Assembly (NCBI GenBank): GCA_016935885.1
Contig: JAFGQA010000258.1
Location: 1-22,765, forward strand
Reading direction: 5' to 3'
DNA length: 22,765 nucleotides
From: Phycisphaerae bacterium
GTDB taxonomy: Bacteria; Planctomycetota; Phycisphaerae; UBA1845; UTPLA1
Positions 15,559-22,733 of the stretch are shown in pieces (positions within the stretch are counted from its first letter, which is position 1; each line of letters starts with the position of its first letter). Below the pieces are notes generated by a model. It was not told the DNA's origin, made no database searches, and worked only from the letters and a program-made list of their open reading frames with translations. A program made the position numbers and the translations under genes.

Positions 15559-15774
15559 ATGAGTCGGATGAAGGAGGCCACGGGGCGAGCCGCGCGGTTG
15601 TGCGACCTGATGAACGAGCGGATTCGGTCCATGCCAGCCGCGGAGCGTGATCGGATGCTGCAACAGTTCCTCGCCGAGGCGAAGACGCCCTCGGAGCGGT
15701 TTCGTACGTTGGTGGCGATGATCGATTTCGTGATTGCCGTGAATCGTGTGTTGAGGAAGGCGCGAGATGGCTGA
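15559..15774 (+). CDS. small helical protein between the two UvrA ORFs, function unknown
   Basis: This is a 71-residue ORF, MSRMKEATGRAARLCDLMNERIRS and on to a C-terminal NRVLRKARDG. It is rich in Arg, Ala, Glu and Leu, predicted mostly helical and basic at the end, with no known motif. GAGG lies two bases before the ATG at 15559 and 11 bases before a second in-frame ATG at 15568, so the later start may be the real one. It is in a different frame from both flanking UvrA ORFs, 37 bases after the first and 38 before the second, and points the same way. Its amino-acid composition looks coding, unlike the other frames here. It could be a real member of the operon or a fragment. No homologue is recognised. 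Confidence 0.6.
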   Translation: MSRMKEATGRAARLCDLMNERIRSMPAAERDRMLQQFLAEAKTPSERFRTLVAMIDFVIAVNRVLRKARDG

Positions 15775-15812
15775 GGATTCGCAGGTGCTTCGAGAGACGG
15801 CCGGCGTTTGAC

Positions 15813-18800
15813 ATGGGCGTGGGCAGGGGACAGGGTGTGAAACGGCGGGGGCGAGGGAAGGCCCGGGCGCACGGGTCGCGCGTGTGCCCCCCGGCCAAGG
15901 CCGGGGGCTCTTCGAGCGGCGAATCAGGCGGGGACGTGCGCTGGCTGGTCGTCAAGGGGGCACGGCATCACAACCTGAAGAACATCGACGTCGGAATCCC
16001 GTTCGGCCGGTTTGTCTGCGTGACGGGGGTCAGCGGTTCGGGGAAGAGCTCGCTGGTCAACGACATCATCAGGAGAAGGCTGTCGGCGATCGGCAATCAG
16101 CGATCAGCCGGCGAACCGACGTCGGCCAATCACAAAGCCATGGTCGGCGAACACGATGCGATTCTTGGGACCGAGCACCTCGACAGCGTCATCAACATCG
16201 ATCAATCGCCGATCGGGCGGACGCCGCGAAGCAATCCGGCAACATATGTGAAGGTGTTCGACGAGGTTCGGCAACTGTACGCCAAGCTGCCGGACAGCCG
16301 CGTGCGGGGGTACAGGCCGGGGCGGTTCAGCTTCAACGTGGCGACGGGCGAGAAGGGCGGGGGGCGCTGCGAGGCCTGTCAGGGTAACGGAGCCAACCGC
16401 GTGGAGATGGACTTCCTGGCGGACGTCTGGGTACGGTGCCCGGTGTGCGAGGGGCAGCGGTTCAACCACGAGACCCTGCAGATTCACTACCGGGACAAGA
16501 ACATCCACGATGTGCTGGACATGGACGTTCAGGAGGCGTTGAAGCACTTCGAGGCGATCCCCAAGGTCCGTGCCATGCTGATGACGCTGCATGACGTGGG
16601 ACTGGACTACATCAAGCTGGGGCAGTCCAGCACGACGTTGTCCGGCGGTGAGGCGCAGCGGATCAAGCTGGCGCGGGAATTGGTCAAGCGATCGAGCGGA
16701 CGGACGCTGTACTTGCTGGATGAACCGACCACGGGGCTGCATTTCGAGGACATCCGCCGGTTGTTGACCGTGCTGCACGGATTCGTGGACGCGGGGAACA
16801 GTGTGATCGTGATCGAGCACAACCTGGACGTGATCAAAACGGCGGACTGGGTGATCGACCTGGGTCCGGAGGGTGGCGAGGAGGGCGGTCGCGTGGTGGC
16901 GGCGGGCACGCCGGAGCAGGTTGCTGCTTGCGACGTGTCGTATACAGGCGCGGCGTTGAAGGAGGTGCTGCCGGGGAGCCGTCAGAAGGCCAGCAAGTCA
17001 AGAAGGCGAAACGCGCTCGTGGGGCAGGCGTCCGCCGCACGGTGGGACGGACGGTGTGACGACGAAATCCTGGTGGTCGGCGCGAAGGAGCACAATCTGA
17101 AAGATGTGACCGTCGGTGTGCCACGCGGGCGGATGACGGTTTGTTCGGGCGTGTCGGGCAGCGGGAAATCCAGCTTTGCGATGGACACGGTCTACACGGA
17201 GGGCCAACGGCGGTACGTCGAATCGCTGTCGGCATATGCCCGACAGTTTCTGGGGCAGTTGCAGAAGCCGAGGGTGGATCACGTTTATGGGCTGTCGCCA
17301 GCGATCGCGATCGAGCAGAAGGCGGCGAGCAAGAGCCCGCGATCGACCGTGGGCACGGTGACGGAGATCTACGACTACATGCGGGTGCTGTGGGCCCGCG
17401 TTGGACAGCCATACTGCCCGCGCTGTGGCGTGCCGATTGGAACACAAAGCAGCGAGGAGATCGTCGACAAGGTGATGGCACTCGCGTCGGGCACACGGCT
17501 GCTGCTGTGCGCGCCGATCGATCGCGGGACGGGGGAGACGTGGGAGGTGGTGCTTGAGCGGTGCCGGTCGCAGGGCTATGTGCGGGTCCGCGTGGACGGA
17601 GATGTATTCGAGCTGTCGTCGGACATGGGTGTTGATGCGCGTAGGCGGCATGTTGTCGAGTTGGTCGTCGACCGGGTCGTCGTTCGGCCGGCGTCGCGGT
17701 CTCGGATAGCAGATTCGGTGGAACACTGCCTGGCGTTGGGGCGGGGCGTGCTGGTGGCGGCGGTTGTCAAGGCGCCGGAATCTGAAGGCCGGAATCCGCA
17801 AACCGAAAACTGCAAGCCGAAACGCGAAGGCCACAATGCGAAAGCCGCGATGTCAAGCGTTGGCGGGGCGGGCAACGGGGCCATGCGGTTTTCGCAGCAT
17901 CTGGCGTGCGATGTGTGCGGGACGAGCTATGACGAATTGACGCCGCACCATTTCAGCTTCAATTCGCGGCTGGGGTGGTGCCCGAGTTGCGACGGCCTGG
18001 GCATGCAGCGTGGGACGAGCGCCGATCTTGTGATCGTGCAGCCGGATGCGTCGATCCTGTCCGGGGGCGTGACCGGTTGGGATGATGTCGAGAATCGGCC
18101 GCTGTTGCGTTCCATGCTGGTGGCGTTGGCCGATGCGATCGGTTTCGATCCGGAGACGCCTTGCTCGCTGCTGACGGCTGAACAGCGGCGTGCGTTGCTG
18201 TTCGGGTTGGGGGAGCGGTGGATTAAAGGCGCCGACGGGCTGCGGTTTCAGTGGAAGGGGTTCTATCCCGCGATCGACGAGGCGACGAAGACCTCGTGGG
18301 AGTACCGCACGAAGCTACAGGAACTGGCGACGGAGGTGGATTGCCAGGCGTGCGGTGGCGGGCGGATTCGGCAGGACGCGGCGGCGGTTCGGCTGGGCGG
18401 GAATGTCGAAACGTCGAAACGGCGAAACGTCAAAACGGCGAAACGTCAAAACGGCGAAACAGGGAATACAATCGTCGACGTCTGCGCGATGTCGCTGGCG
18501 GAGGCGGCGGCGTTCTTCAAGTCGCTGAGGCTGGACCGACGGCAAGCAAGGATCGCGGGCGAGCTGTTGCACGAGATCAAGTCGCGCCTCCGGTTCCTGG
18601 TTGACGTGGGATTGGGGTATCTGTCGTTGGGGCGGGCAGCACCGACGCTGTCTGGGGGAGAATCGCAGCGCATCCGCCTGGCATCACAAATCGGCAGCGG
18701 TTTGACCGGCGTGTTATATGTGCTTGATGAGCCGACGATCGGACTGCACCCACGGGATAACCGGCGGTTGATCGGGGCGCTCAACAAGCTTCGGAATCTG

Positions 18801-21368
18801 GGCAACACGCTGCTGATGGTCGAGCACGACCGGGACGTGATTGAGGCGGCGGACCATCTGATTGATTTTGGGCCGGGCGCCGGGGCCGGAGGCGGACGGG
18901 TTGTGGCGATCGGTTCGCCGATGGCGATCAAACGTCAAAACGTGAAAACGTCGAAACGTCGAAACGTCGAAACGGCGAAACGTCAAAACGGCGAAACGGC
19001 GAAACGTCAAAACGTCGAAACGTCAAAACGTCGAAACGGCGAGACGTCGAAACGCCAAGACGCCGGGACGTCTGTGCAACAGGACGTCGAGGCGTTAGAA
19101 CGTCAAGGTGTGGAATCGTTGACGGCGCGGTACTTGGCCGGCGAGGCGGCGATTGCGGTGCCGAGCAACCGACGCGAGGTCACGGAGCCATCCGCCATCA
19201 GCTACGAGCCATCGGCCATCAGCTACGAGCTGTCGGGCATCGGCGACGAGCGATCAGCCGACACGGGCGACGGGCGTTGGCTGATCGTGAAGGGCGCGAG
19301 GCAGAACAACCTCCGGCGGATCGACGTGGCGTTTCCGTTGGGTCGGTTCATCTGTGTTACCGGCGTGTCTGGATCGGGCAAGTCGTCGTTGGTGACGGAG
19401 ATCTTGTACCCGGCGTTGGCTTCGCGGATTCATCGTGCGAGGATGACGCCCGGATCGCACGACCGCGTGGACGGCTTGGACCACGTGGACAAGGTGATCA
19501 ACGTCGATCAGCAGCCGATCGGCAATTCGCCGTTGTCGAATCCGGCAACGTATACAGGTGTGTTTGATCTGGTCCGCGAGGTGTTTGCCAAGCTGCCGGA
19601 CAGCCGCGTCAGGGGGTACACGGCGAACCGATTCAGCTTCAATCGGCCCGGCGGGCGGTGCGACGACTGCGAGGGGCTCGGGCAGGTCTGCCACGAGATG
19701 CACTTTCTGCCGGACGTTTGGGTGCCGTGCGAGACGTGTGGCGGTGCGCGGTATCAACGGGAGACATTGGAGGTTCGGTACAAGGACAGGAACATCGCGG
19801 ACATCCTGGAGATGCAGGTCTCCGAGGCGCTGGAGCATTTTGCCAACGTGCCGAAGCTGCGACGGCTGCTGCAAACGCTGGAGGACGTCGGTCTTGGGTA
19901 TCTGCCGTTGGGGCAAAGCGCGCCGACGCTGTCTGGCGGCGAGGCGCAGCGGGTCAAGCTGGCGGCGGAACTGGGGCGGCCGAATACAGGCAAGACGGTC
20001 TATATCCTGGACGAGCCGACGACGGGGCTGCACTTCGACGACCTGCGAAGGCTGCTGGATGTGTTGCACCGTCTTGTGGATTTGGGCAACACGGTGATCT
20101 GTATCGAGCACAACCTGGACGTGATCAAGACAGCAGACTGGATCATCGATCTGGGGCCGGAGGCCGGCGATGAAGGTGGCGAGGTCGTGGCCGCCGGATC
20201 GCCGGAGACGGTGGCGCAAGTGCCGGCGTCGCACACGGGGCGGTTGCTGGCGAAGGTGTTGGCGGCGGGTCCGCACGAGCGGCGGGAGGTGTTTGATCGG
20301 AAGGCGGCGGCGGTCGGGCCGGCGGCGGTTGTGAGTGCGGACGAGCTGTCCGGCGCCGGGCCGCGGATCAAGATGCCGTGGGAACGGGACGGGCGCCGGT
20401 GGCACACGCGCGAACGGATGGGACGTGACGGCAAGCCGGTCAAGTGGGAAGGCAGGGCCTTGGAATACGTCGTCGCGCAGATCGAGCGGCTCGGCAAGGA
20501 CAAGCTGCTGCCGACCGGCTGGAACGATCGGGCCCGCGTGGAGATCAAGGCGAAGACGCCGCCGGGTCTGGCCCAGAGCGCGGTGCCGTGGTTCTGTCAC
20601 GCCTTGACCGGCGGGCGATGGCTGCTTGATTTCCTGTTTCGCGTGCCGCGCGGGACGTTTGCCGGGCAGGCATTGGCGGCCGAGCTGGGTTTGAAGACGC
20701 TCGACGATCGCGACGACATCGAGGCCTACAGTCAGGCGTCGCGCGTGCAGATGCGGCCGGCGATCGGGCCGGTGGATCAGGTACGCGTGTTGGTACACGA
20801 CCACAAGGAGATCGCGACACCGGCGTTTCGGTCGTTCTTGTCCGCGGCGTTGAGGGCCTATTTGGCACACGTTGAGGGGCTCGCGGGCAACCCCGCCGGC
20901 GCCGAGCCGTGGAAAGAGGATGGCAAGAAGTGGCATCTGTCGCAGAAGTCCATCGCCGCGAAACAGCCGAAGCTATGGAAGCCGATGACGTTGACCATGT
21001 TCCTGGGCATGGTCGGAAAGGCGGCGCCGGGCATGACCGCGCTCTGGAATCGCAAGATGTTCGTTGAGTTGGTGAGGGCCGACGGGCGCCGCGTGGGCAA
21101 GATCATCACCGGCGACGGATACGCCCTGCGCGTCGATCTGCACGTGCCGCGCGGCCGGTTCACGCCGACACAGGTCGAGCATTTGGGGACGCAACAGGAA
21201 TTCGCCCGGCCGGGCAGCAGCGGGGCGGAACTGACGTTCTGGTTCCAAGCCACCGACGAGATCCACAGCGAGCAGTTGAAGTGCGTTCTGCAAGCGGCAG
21301 TGGAAGACGTGCCGACGGGAGACGTGCCGGTGGATAGCGCGGCGCCCGAGGGCGCGAAGACCGGTTGA
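15813..21368 (+). CDS. uvrA: UvrA fusion: ATPase module II of one UvrA + complete second UvrA + duplicated C-terminal extension
   Basis: This 1851-residue protein carries three UvrA ATPase modules. Residues ~44-395 are module II of the UvrA begun in the upstream ORF (GVSGSGKSS; zinc module CEAC...CPVC; DQSPIGRTPRSNPATY; LSGGEAQRIKL; LLDEPTTGLH). A basic linker of ~25 residues follows. A complete second UvrA spans ~419-1489: Walker A near 447, UvrB-binding region (TRLLLCAPIDRGTGETWEV), zinc CDVC...CPSC near 700, LSGGESQRIRL near 946, VLDEPTIGLH near 970, second Walker A near 1187, zinc CDDC...CETC near 1283, LSGGEAQRVKL near 1373 and ILDEPTTGLH near 1399. Residues ~1520-1851 are an unrecognised extension with two similar halves. 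The two UvrAs are class I, as both keep the UvrB-binding region. The start is uncertain: ATG 15813 reads through a palindrome, while GTG 15936 begins just before conserved sequence. Confidence 0.96.
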   Translation: MGVGRGQGVKRRGRGKARAHGSRVCPPAKAGGSSSGESGGDVRWLVVKGARHHNLKNIDVGIPFGRFVCVTGVSGSGKSSLVNDIIRRRLSAIGNQRSAGEPTSANHKAMVGEHDAILGTEHLDSVINIDQSPIGRTPRSNPATYVKVFDEVRQLYAKLPDSRVRGYRPGRFSFNVATGEKGGGRCEACQGNGANRVEMDFLADVWVRCPVCEGQRFNHETLQIHYRDKNIHDVLDMDVQEALKHFEAIPKVRAMLMTLHDVGLDYIKLGQSSTTLSGGEAQRIKLARELVKRSSGRTLYLLDEPTTGLHFEDIRRLLTVLHGFVDAGNSVIVIEHNLDVIKTADWVIDLGPEGGEEGGRVVAAGTPEQVAACDVSYTGAALKEVLPGSRQKASKSRRRNALVGQASAARWDGRCDDEILVVGAKEHNLKDVTVGVPRGRMTVCSGVSGSGKSSFAMDTVYTEGQRRYVESLSAYARQFLGQLQKPRVDHVYGLSPAIAIEQKAASKSPRSTVGTVTEIYDYMRVLWARVGQPYCPRCGVPIGTQSSEEIVDKVMALASGTRLLLCAPIDRGTGETWEVVLERCRSQGYVRVRVDGDVFELSSDMGVDARRRHVVELVVDRVVVRPASRSRIADSVEHCLALGRGVLVAAVVKAPESEGRNPQTENCKPKREGHNAKAAMSSVGGAGNGAMRFSQHLACDVCGTSYDELTPHHFSFNSRLGWCPSCDGLGMQRGTSADLVIVQPDASILSGGVTGWDDVENRPLLRSMLVALADAIGFDPETPCSLLTAEQRRALLFGLGERWIKGADGLRFQWKGFYPAIDEATKTSWEYRTKLQELATEVDCQACGGGRIRQDAAAVRLGGNVETSKRRNVKTAKRQNGETGNTIVDVCAMSLAEAAAFFKSLRLDRRQARIAGELLHEIKSRLRFLVDVGLGYLSLGRAAPTLSGGESQRIRLASQIGSGLTGVLYVLDEPTIGLHPRDNRRLIGALNKLRNLGNTLLMVEHDRDVIEAADHLIDFGPGAGAGGGRVVAIGSPMAIKRQNVKTSKRRNVETAKRQNGETAKRQNVETSKRRNGETSKRQDAGTSVQQDVEALERQGVESLTARYLAGEAAIAVPSNRREVTEPSAISYEPSAISYELSGIGDERSADTGDGRWLIVKGARQNNLRRIDVAFPLGRFICVTGVSGSGKSSLVTEILYPALASRIHRARMTPGSHDRVDGLDHVDKVINVDQQPIGNSPLSNPATYTGVFDLVREVFAKLPDSRVRGYTANRFSFNRPGGRCDDCEGLGQVCHEMHFLPDVWVPCETCGGARYQRETLEVRYKDRNIADILEMQVSEALEHFANVPKLRRLLQTLEDVGLGYLPLGQSAPTLSGGEAQRVKLAAELGRPNTGKTVYILDEPTTGLHFDDLRRLLDVLHRLVDLGNTVICIEHNLDVIKTADWIIDLGPEAGDEGGEVVAAGSPETVAQVPASHTGRLLAKVLAAGPHERREVFDRKAAAVGPAAVVSADELSGAGPRIKMPWERDGRRWHTRERMGRDGKPVKWEGRALEYVVAQIERLGKDKLLPTGWNDRARVEIKAKTPPGLAQSAVPWFCHALTGGRWLLDFLFRVPRGTFAGQALAAELGLKTLDDRDDIEAYSQASRVQMRPAIGPVDQVRVLVHDHKEIATPAFRSFLSAALRAYLAHVEGLAGNPAGAEPWKEDGKKWHLSQKSIAAKQPKLWKPMTLTMFLGMVGKAAPGMTALWNRKMFVELVRADGRRVGKIITGDGYALRVDLHVPRGRFTPTQVEHLGTQQEFARPGSSGAELTFWFQATDEIHSEQLKCVLQAAVEDVPTGDVPVDSAAPEGAKTG
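15889..15906. repeat. short GC palindrome, family D copy 3, at the N-terminus of the UvrA fusion
   Basis: CCCCGGCC-AA-GGCCGGGG is a perfect 8-bp stem. If translation starts at 15813 it is read as PPAKAGGSSSG, an unlikely natural N-terminus. This supports either a start at 15936 or a repeat inserted in frame. Confidence 0.8.
17770..17860 (+). repeat. degenerate low-complexity insert before the zinc module of the second UvrA
   Basis: Imperfect short repeats of the type GAANxCCGCAA encode a hydrophilic stretch (EGRNPQTENCKPKREGHNAK). The first UvrA has a different insert at the same structural place (~14190-14290). This is a loop expansion and not a domain. Confidence 0.55.
18405..18460 (+). 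repeat. octamer tandem array 1 (AAACGTCR / AAACGGCG) inside the second UvrA
   Basis: About seven near-identical 8-bp units are read in frame as a Lys/Arg/Asn/Glu/Thr-rich peptide (NVETSKRRNVKTAKRQNGET). The insert lies just before the VCAMSLAEAAAFF motif, the same loop that holds the 15-bp repeat in the first UvrA. Confidence 0.9.
18930..19109 (+). repeat. octamer tandem array 2 inside the second UvrA
   Basis: More than fifteen 8-bp units, AAACGTCR and variants, start perfect and decay after about 19070. Because 8 is not a multiple of 3, three units encode eight residues, giving an 8-residue peptide period of the type KRQNVETS. The array lies after the VVAIGSP motif at the end of ATPase module I, before SLTARYLAG. 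Confidence 0.92.
19185..19258 (+). repeat. 21-bp tandem repeat in the inter-module linker of the second UvrA
   Basis: Two near-identical units (19185-19205 and 19206-19226, one mismatch) and a diverged third (19227-19247) plus a partial fourth. They are read as a seven-residue repeat of the type EPSAISY. The linker joins ATPase modules I and II of the second UvrA. Confidence 0.85.
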
Positions 21369-21406
21369 TCGCCGGCGCGAAGAAGTGCCCCGGTGCGAAG
21401 GAGAGC

Positions 21407-21424
21407 CCCCGACCTTGGTCGGGG
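21407..21424. repeat. short GC palindrome, family D copy 4
   Basis: CCCCGACC-TT-GGTCGGGG is a perfect 8-bp stem 38 bases after the UvrA fusion stop. It has no T-tract. It could stabilise the 3' end of the mRNA, but it is mainly notable as a member of a dispersed family. Confidence 0.75.
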
Positions 21425-21463
21425 TGTACGTGTGCGACTCGGTGGTAGCCCGGTTTATTCATA

Positions 21464-21621
21464 CCACAGAGACCACGGAGAGCGCAGAGTGTTGTTGAGA
21501 AGGAAATTATGGCGAAATCCGAGCGTTTTTTGTCTTGACAGTGTGTATTACCAGTCATGCTGCGCCAGCCTCGCTAAACTGCTTTCTGACACTTCTCTGT
21601 GATCTCTGCGTGCTCTGTGGT
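21464..21621. repeat. inverted-repeat element C with CACAGAG-rich ends
   Basis: Left end CCACAGAGACCACGGAGAGC and on (21464-21489) and right end (21595-21621) ending GTGCTCTGTGGT are imperfect inverted repeats matching at about 19 of 26 positions. The ~105-bp centre contains no gene. The element follows the UvrA fusion. No flanking duplication was found. Confidence 0.65.
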
Positions 21622-21931
21622 GAATTATCCGGGGTAGTCGCATGCTGGTGTGAGCATCTGGATGCTGGCGTGAGGACCCTCTCTCGCACCTACACCCGGC
21701 GAAAATACTCTCCCGTACTTCAGTAACGCGGAGGCGCCGTGGGTCATGCTTTCACCATCGGACGATTCGGGGCGTACTACCGATACCTGTTCCAACCCGA
21801 GCAGACAGCCCGCTCGTTGGCAGGAGCCTCGGCGGTGCACCAAGCCCGCTCTGAGGTGAAGACAGGTTGAACGATGAGCCCTACGATATTTGGAGAGAAG
21901 GGGGGTTGCGCTTCGAATGATCTGTAAACTC
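21622..21931. other. intergenic region, no gene recognised
   Basis: Only short non-coding-looking frames are present. A small direct repeat, ATGCTGGTGTGAG and ATGCTGGCGTGAG, lies near 21643-21676. I see no RNA gene or terminator. Confidence 0.4.
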
Positions 21932-21960
21932 GGGTCTGGCGTGACTCCGATTCGACACTT
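21932..21960. repeat. candidate terminal inverted repeat of a degraded IS256-type element
   Basis: GGGTCTGGCGTGACTCCGAT and following bases lie directly after the stop of the transposase fragment, where an IS256-type element would end. The GGGTCY..GTGAC pattern resembles the ends of element A. The matching other end is not in the window, so this is tentative. Confidence 0.35.
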
Positions 21961-22272
21961 CTACCCGGCCGCTGCCAAGGGAACAACCTCGCTTCGTAGC
22001 ACGTTCAGTTCTTCCAGATCGCCAGGTGTGAGCTTGATGCCACGCCAGCGTTTCGACACGTCCACCAGGACCGCATGAATCAGCGACAGGCCCGACTGTT
22101 CGCCGGCCATCGGACCGATCACCTTCGTCCGTCGCCGGGCTTCCTCGATCAGCCGTTCCAACGTGTTCGTCGTTCGCACGCGACGCCGATGCGATTCGGG
22201 CAGTTTCAGGCAGGTGATGCACTCTTCGAGGCTCTTGGCCAAAGCAGTCCACGGTTGGATGCACCTGTGGTA
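21961..22272 (-). pseudogene. IS256/Mutator-family transposase, 5'-truncated remnant
   Basis: About 104 codons of the C-terminal end of an IS256-family (Mutator-type) transposase remain. The diagnostic part is RVRTTNTLERLIEEARRRTKVIG followed by a helical tail (SLIHAVLVDVSKRWRGIKLTP), preceded by LAKSLEECITCLKLPESHRR. Full-length members have about 400 residues, so the catalytic N-terminal and central parts are missing. Homology ends at a palindrome at 22272. The same frame continues open to 22527, but that sequence (EANAAFAAAQRAREDVDAA and so on) is not recognisable as transposase. It is presumed non-functional. Confidence 0.8.
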
Positions 22273-22337
22273 CCGCCGTCGCGGCGGTGGGTTCACGGGC
22301 TTTGGCGCCCATGCCACAGCCACAGGCAAGCGTGAAC
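22272..22337. repeat. palindrome and inverted repeat interrupting the transposase remnant
   Basis: ACCGCCG-TCG-CGGCGGT (22272-22288) lies exactly where transposase similarity stops. GTTCACG (22291-22297) and CGTGAAC (22331-22337) flank it on one side. This looks like an inserted repeat. Confidence 0.55.
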
Positions 22338-22633
22338 TGCACACTGGCTGGCCTATCGGCCCGTAGCCATGGACGGCACACCAAAGCTCTGCAGCGTCGT
22401 TCGCAGCAGCGTCCACGTCCTCACGTGCCCGCTGGGCTGCAGCGAATGCCGCGTTCGCCTCGTTGGTTCTCCTTCTGGAGTTTGGCCATACACAAGCCCT
22501 GTCGCGGTTCACGTCGCTCCCAGCCAAGCCTGCGCCAGAGGATATCCTGCTTTTCGGACGGAGGTTCTCTCTCTCGCTCCAGACCTATGACACATCCCGG
22601 CAGGGGAGATCAGAGCCAGGTCCTCTTCTTGCC
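22338..22633. other. region without a supported gene
   Basis: A minus-strand frame continuous with the transposase remnant is open to 22527 and has an Ala-rich helical translation. I cannot identify it or show that it is coding. Nothing else was recognised. Confidence 0.35.
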
Positions 22634-22733
22634 GCCGTGGCCGTTAGCGGTCACGGGCGGGTCCTCAGGCGATTCTCTGCGGCGTTGCCCAGCCATCGAA
22701 CCACCGTGCGGGCCCTGGCGTAACGGCCACGGC
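22634..22733. repeat. 100-bp inverted-repeat element with perfect 13-bp ends
   Basis: GCCGTGGCCGTTA (22634-22646) and TAACGGCCACGGC (22721-22733) are perfect inverted repeats 74 bp apart. No flanking duplication is visible and the centre has no gene. It may be another small non-autonomous element. Confidence 0.65.

Noticed and set aside
15522..15812. A simple frameshift or single stop readthrough joining the two UvrA ORFs.
   Set aside because: The two ORFs share a frame, but that frame has at least two further stops in the gap, and about 290 bp of unrelated sequence lies between them.
18930..19109. A CRISPR-like or iteron array.
   Set aside because: The unit is a contiguous 8-bp tandem repeat without spacers, within an open coding frame, and no replication gene is nearby.
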